A model generated the notes under the pieces. That model saw only the letters and a program-made list of their open reading frames with translations, ran no database searches and had not been told where the DNA came from. This document shows, piece by piece, positions 61,073 through 64,000 of a stretch of 64,000 bases of DNA (the stretch's first letter is position 1; each line of letters opens with the position of its first letter). Source of the DNA: Arhodomonas sp051195215. Its GTDB lineage: Bacteria; Pseudomonadota; Gammaproteobacteria; Nitrococcales; Nitrococcaceae. The stretch lies in NCBI RefSeq assembly GCF_051195215.1, contig NZ_JBNAZM010000006.1:62001-126000 (forward strand), in the 5' to 3' direction. A program made the position numbers and the translations under genes.

Positions 61073-61881
61073 CAGTACGACTCCTCCAGATACGCTGCCT
61101 GAACGTCAGGATCGTTGCGTACCGCCTCCGGGGCGCCACTGGCCAGTACTGCCCCGTTGACCAGCACGCTCACCGTATCCGCGAGCCGGAATACCACTCC
61201 CATGTCGTGCTCCACGAGCAGAATGGCGTGACTGGGACGCAGCCGTTCCAGCAGCTCGACGATGGTTTCAGTTTCCGCCTGCCCCATTCCGGCCATGGGC
61301 TCGTCCAGCAGCAACACGGTAGGTTCGGTGGCGAGCGCCATGGCGATCTCGAGCTGGCGCTTCTGTCCGTGGGCCAGATCGGCGGCGCGGCGGTCGGCGA
61401 GAGCGTCGAGCCCCACCTGGGCCAGCGCGGCATCGGCGGGTTCGGTGAGCCGACGGTCGCGACGGGCACGGCGAAAGAACGAGAAATGATGGGAGGCGCG
61501 TGACTGCACGGCGAGGGCCACATTGTCACGCACGCTGAATTCCTCGAAGATCGCCGTGATCTGGAACGAGCGGGCGATGCCGATGCGCGCGCGCCGGGGC
61601 ATGTCGAGACCGCTGATATCGCGACCCTGGAACCGGATCTCACCGGCGTCCGGGCGCAGCTCGCCGGAGAGCTGCGACAGCGCGGTGGTCTTGCCAGCCC
61701 CATTGGGGCCGATGAGCGCGTGAATACGGCCTTTCTCCAGAGCGAGAGAGAGGTTGTCGGTGGCCTTGAGGCCGCCGAAACGCTTCTCCAGGCTCCTCGC
61801 CTCGAAGATGACCTCGGCTGGCGATGACGCCGGCCTTCCCGGGGTTGCCTCGCTGGCGGGCTGTACGAACGCTTCAGCCAT
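61072..61881 (-). CDS. livG: Branched-chain amino acid-type ABC transporter ATPase LivG
   Basis: 269 residues. The N-terminal 27 residues are an extra low-complexity tail. Walker A GPNGAGKTT, the signature in DLAHGQKRQLEIAMALA (LAHGQ instead of LSGGQ, usual for LivG) and Walker B VLLLDEPMAGM are clear. It forms the ATPase pair with LivF and overlaps livM by 8 bp. Confidence 0.92.
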   Translation of the reverse strand: MAEAFVQPASEATPGRPASSPAEVIFEARSLEKRFGGLKATDNLSLALEKGRIHALIGPNGAGKTTALSQLSGELRPDAGEIRFQGRDISGLDMPRRARIGIARSFQITAIFEEFSVRDNVALAVQSRASHHFSFFRRARRDRRLTEPADAALAQVGLDALADRRAADLAHGQKRQLEIAMALATEPTVLLLDEPMAGMGQAETETIVELLERLRPSHAILLVEHDMGVVFRLADTVSVLVNGAVLASGAPEAVRNDPDVQAAYLEESY

Positions 61882-62863
61882 GACTGCCTCCCCGGCCGGA
61901 TAGGGCCCCGTAGATGCCGCCGCGGAAGAACAGCACCGCGGCGATGAGCACCGGTCCGAGCACGAGCTGCCAGTGCTCGGTCACCGACACCAGCGTTTCC
62001 TCGAGCAGCAGCAGGGCGACGGCGCCGTAAATCGGCCCCACGAGCGTGGTCAGCCCGCCCAGGAGCACGATGATCATGAATTCCCCGGACTGTGGCCACG
62101 CCATCAGCGAGGGGCTGACGAACTCCGTGTGATTCGCGATGAGCGCTCCGGCAAGGCCGGTGAGCGCGCCCGAGAGCACGAATGCCGCGAGCTTGTACCC
62201 GAAGGGACTGTAGCCGAGCGCGCGCATGCGGCGCTCGTTCTGGCGGCATCCCTGGATGACACGGCCGAAGCGCGAATCCACCACGCGTGAGAGCAGCGCC
62301 CAGACGGCTATCACCAATGCGAGGCAGAGGTAGTAGAAGCCGGTGGCGTTGCCCAGGTCGGCGCCGGCGAGGGTGTTGCGCAGCCAAAGGGGCAACCCGT
62401 CCTCACCGCCGTAGCCGTCCAGCGAGACGAATACGTAGAAGATCAGCTGACCGAAGGCCAGGGTGATCATGATGAAGTAAACGCCGGAGGTGCGCAGCGA
62501 GATCAAGCCGACGAGCAGTGCGTAGGCGGCGCTCACGGTCATCGCCAGCGGCCATACCAGCAACGCTTCGTTGCTCCCGGTCCAGCCGAATACCAGTGGC
62601 ATGTCCTGCATCACGTGGGTGCTGAGTATGCCTACGGTGTAGGCACCGAGGCCGAAGAACGCCGCATGGCCGAAGCTCACCAGGCGTCCGTAGCCCATGA
62701 CGAGATCCAGCGCCAGGGCGGCGACGGCATAGATCAGGGCGCGGTTGACCATGGTGACGAGGAATGGATCGTCGACCATCGCCGCGACCGGCGGAATCGC
62801 CGCGAGCGCGATGAGCAACGCCGCTGTGGCGAGGTTGGCGCGATTGAGCAGCGTGCTAGGCAT
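61874..62863 (-). CDS. livM: Branched-chain amino acid-type ABC transporter permease LivM
   Basis: 329 residues with about nine transmembrane helices. The N-terminal ALIYAVAALALDLVMGYGRL and SFGHAAFFGLGAY are the standard LivM motifs, with the EAA-like loop AFVLSGALTGLAGALIAN. It overlaps livH by 8 bp and livG by 8 bp, so the genes are coupled. Confidence 0.93.
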   Translation of the reverse strand: MPSTLLNRANLATAALLIALAAIPPVAAMVDDPFLVTMVNRALIYAVAALALDLVMGYGRLVSFGHAAFFGLGAYTVGILSTHVMQDMPLVFGWTGSNEALLVWPLAMTVSAAYALLVGLISLRTSGVYFIMITLAFGQLIFYVFVSLDGYGGEDGLPLWLRNTLAGADLGNATGFYYLCLALVIAVWALLSRVVDSRFGRVIQGCRQNERRMRALGYSPFGYKLAAFVLSGALTGLAGALIANHTEFVSPSLMAWPQSGEFMIIVLLGGLTTLVGPIYGAVALLLLEETLVSVTEHWQLVLGPVLIAAVLFFRGGIYGALSGRGGSHG

Positions 62864-63773
62864 GACGGCTCCCGAACAGTCCTTGAGGGCGCACGGCGAG
62901 TACCGCTGCCATCACGAGATAGATCGCCATCGACGACAGCGACGTGCCGACGGTGCTGGCCGCCGAGGGCGACAGCCACAGGGCGAAGAGATCGGGGAGG
63001 TAGGCCCGCCCGAGGGTGTCCACCAGGCCGATGAGCAATGCCCCGGTGATTGCGCCCTTGATGGAGCCGATCCCGCCGATGACGATGACCACGAAGGTGA
63101 GGATGAGGATGTCCTCACCCATCCCCGACTGAATGGCCATGAAGGGGGCTGCCATGACACCGGCCAGTCCGGCCAGGCACGCCCCGAAGCCGAACACCAG
63201 CGTGTAGAGCAGGCGGATGTTGATGCCGAGCGCGCCGATCATCTCGCGGTTGGAGGCGCCGGCACGGATCCACATGCCCAGGCGTGTGCGCATGATCATG
63301 AAGTACAGCAGCGCCATCACCAGCACGCCGACTGCGATTACCGCCAGGCGGAAGGCAGGGTAGGGCACGCCGGGGACGACCTCGACGGTGCCGGCGAGCC
63401 ACTCGGGTGGATCCAGCAGCAGAGGCTGGCGACCCCAGAGCACCCGTACGGCCTCGTTGAAGAAGAGAATGAGACCGAACGTGGCGAGCACCTGGTCGAG
63501 ATGGTCGCGCCGGTACAGCCGACGGATGATGAGTAGCTCCATGATCATGCCGGTGACCGCCGCGGCAGCGATGCCGGCGACGAGCCCCATCAGGAAACTG
63601 CCCGTGTAGGCGGCCACTGTGGCGCCTACATAGGCACCCACCATGAACAGCGATCCATGGGCGAGGTTGATGAGGTTCATGATGCCGAACACGAGCGTCA
63701 GCCCGGAGGCCATGAGCAGCAGGGTCACACCGAACTGCAGACCGTTCAGCAGCTGCTGGAGAAACAGTTGCAT
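62856..63773 (-). CDS. livH: Branched-chain amino acid-type ABC transporter permease LivH
   Basis: 305 residues with about eight transmembrane helices. The family phrase NLINLAHGSLFMVGAYVG (about 32-49) and FVVIVIGGIGSIKGAITGAL near the C-terminus are typical. GGAG lies 8 bases before ATG 63773. It is the first permease gene of the operon; the substrate is set by a binding protein whose gene seems to lie just upstream, at the window edge. Confidence 0.93.
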   Translation of the reverse strand: MQLFLQQLLNGLQFGVTLLLMASGLTLVFGIMNLINLAHGSLFMVGAYVGATVAAYTGSFLMGLVAGIAAAAVTGMIMELLIIRRLYRRDHLDQVLATFGLILFFNEAVRVLWGRQPLLLDPPEWLAGTVEVVPGVPYPAFRLAVIAVGVLVMALLYFMIMRTRLGMWIRAGASNREMIGALGINIRLLYTLVFGFGACLAGLAGVMAAPFMAIQSGMGEDILILTFVVIVIGGIGSIKGAITGALLIGLVDTLGRAYLPDLFALWLSPSAASTVGTSLSSMAIYLVMAAVLAVRPQGLFGSRHA

Positions 63774-63985
63774 GCGTCAGCTCCACATGTGAGGAAGCGT
63801 CCGTGCGGGCGCGCCGCGGTTCGTCGATCGGATACCGCAGGCACGGTCATCGCCAGCCGCGGTGCGCGCTATGCAGGCGCGGCCTCCCGCCGACGATGGT
63901 GGATTGCGCTTCGCGTCATGCACCCTTCGAGTGTCCGGTCCGGCCGGTCGCCGGACGCGGATCGCCGCGTGGCCCGTGTGCGGGC

Positions 63986-64000
63986 CTACTGCCCGAGGCT
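63986..64000 (-). CDS. Possible C-terminal end of a Liv-type substrate-binding protein (partial)
   Basis: On the minus strand the last 15 bases read Ser-Leu-Gly-Gln-stop. Liv-operon binding proteins often end in a similar short Leu-Gly-Gln tail and precede livH at this distance (about 210 bp). The fragment is far too short to identify alone. Confidence 0.25.
   Translation of the reverse strand, partial: SLGQ

Overview
The window is 64 kb of high-GC (about two thirds G+C), gene-dense bacterial chromosome. Gene content points to a halophilic or halotolerant gammaproteobacterium, perhaps of the Ectothiorhodospiraceae/Halomonas kind. The evidence is a K+-dependent-type proton/sodium-pumping pyrophosphatase, a BCCT betaine transporter with a betaine-binding protein, PHB depolymerase, a CbrAB-like two-component system, and an acs/DUF4212/actP acetate locus. 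The taxonomic placement is inference; no rRNA or tRNA gene was seen.

Layout: 1-5.4 kb holds a Pit phosphate transporter with its DUF47 partner, an IalB-like secreted protein and a large MscS channel. 5.8-13.7 kb holds two polytopic membrane proteins (DUF2339, DUF4153) and small envelope or unknown proteins, including an EF-hand protein. 14-18 kb holds PHB depolymerase, a quinone oxidoreductase, a C39-like protein, a GFA-family protein and a frameshifted acetyltransferase. 18-22 kb holds divergent hppA and ppa, then a 1-Cys peroxiredoxin. 22-24 kb holds a secreted MORN-repeat/C13-peptidase fusion with a tiny secreted partner. 24-28.6 kb holds an MFS-GST pair divergent from a LysR regulator that leads a tightly overlapped Nudix/DUF72/methyltransferase run. 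28.6-33.2 kb holds an SDR, a YheT-like hydrolase and a cNMP/CBS/DUF294 signalling protein. 33.3-37.7 kb is the acetate locus. 38-41.3 kb holds a metallo-hydrolase, an MFS pump and a divergent AraC regulator. 41.3-45.8 kb is a cbrXAB-like operon. 46-50 kb holds GluQ and the BCCT/betaine-binding-protein pair. 50-55 kb holds small membrane proteins, an aminotransferase, CysZ and a large secreted beta-propeller-like lipoprotein. 55-59 kb is a surface-polysaccharide cluster (epimerase, GT2, WecA-like, GalE). 59-60.3 kb is an arylformamidase-like gene between inverted repeats. 60.4-63.8 kb is a Liv-type ABC transporter whose binding-protein gene probably begins just beyond the window.

The most unusual feature is a family of roughly 270-bp structured repeats: full copies at 5525, 13731, 29560 and 30961, a deletion derivative at 47111, and remnants near 41321 and 45878. 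Each has 28-34-bp terminal inverted repeats bounded by TA and encloses two long stem-loop modules with related loops in opposite orientation. Stem sequences differ between copies but stay complementary, and in the copy at 5525 one loop is inverted between its own stem arms. This looks like a non-autonomous mobile element or structured nucleic acid under pairing constraint. I do not recognise it as a named family.

Two other repeat types occur: a 28-bp perfect palindrome at 52425-52534, and an A-rich hairpin repeat present as inverted copies around the formamidase-like gene.
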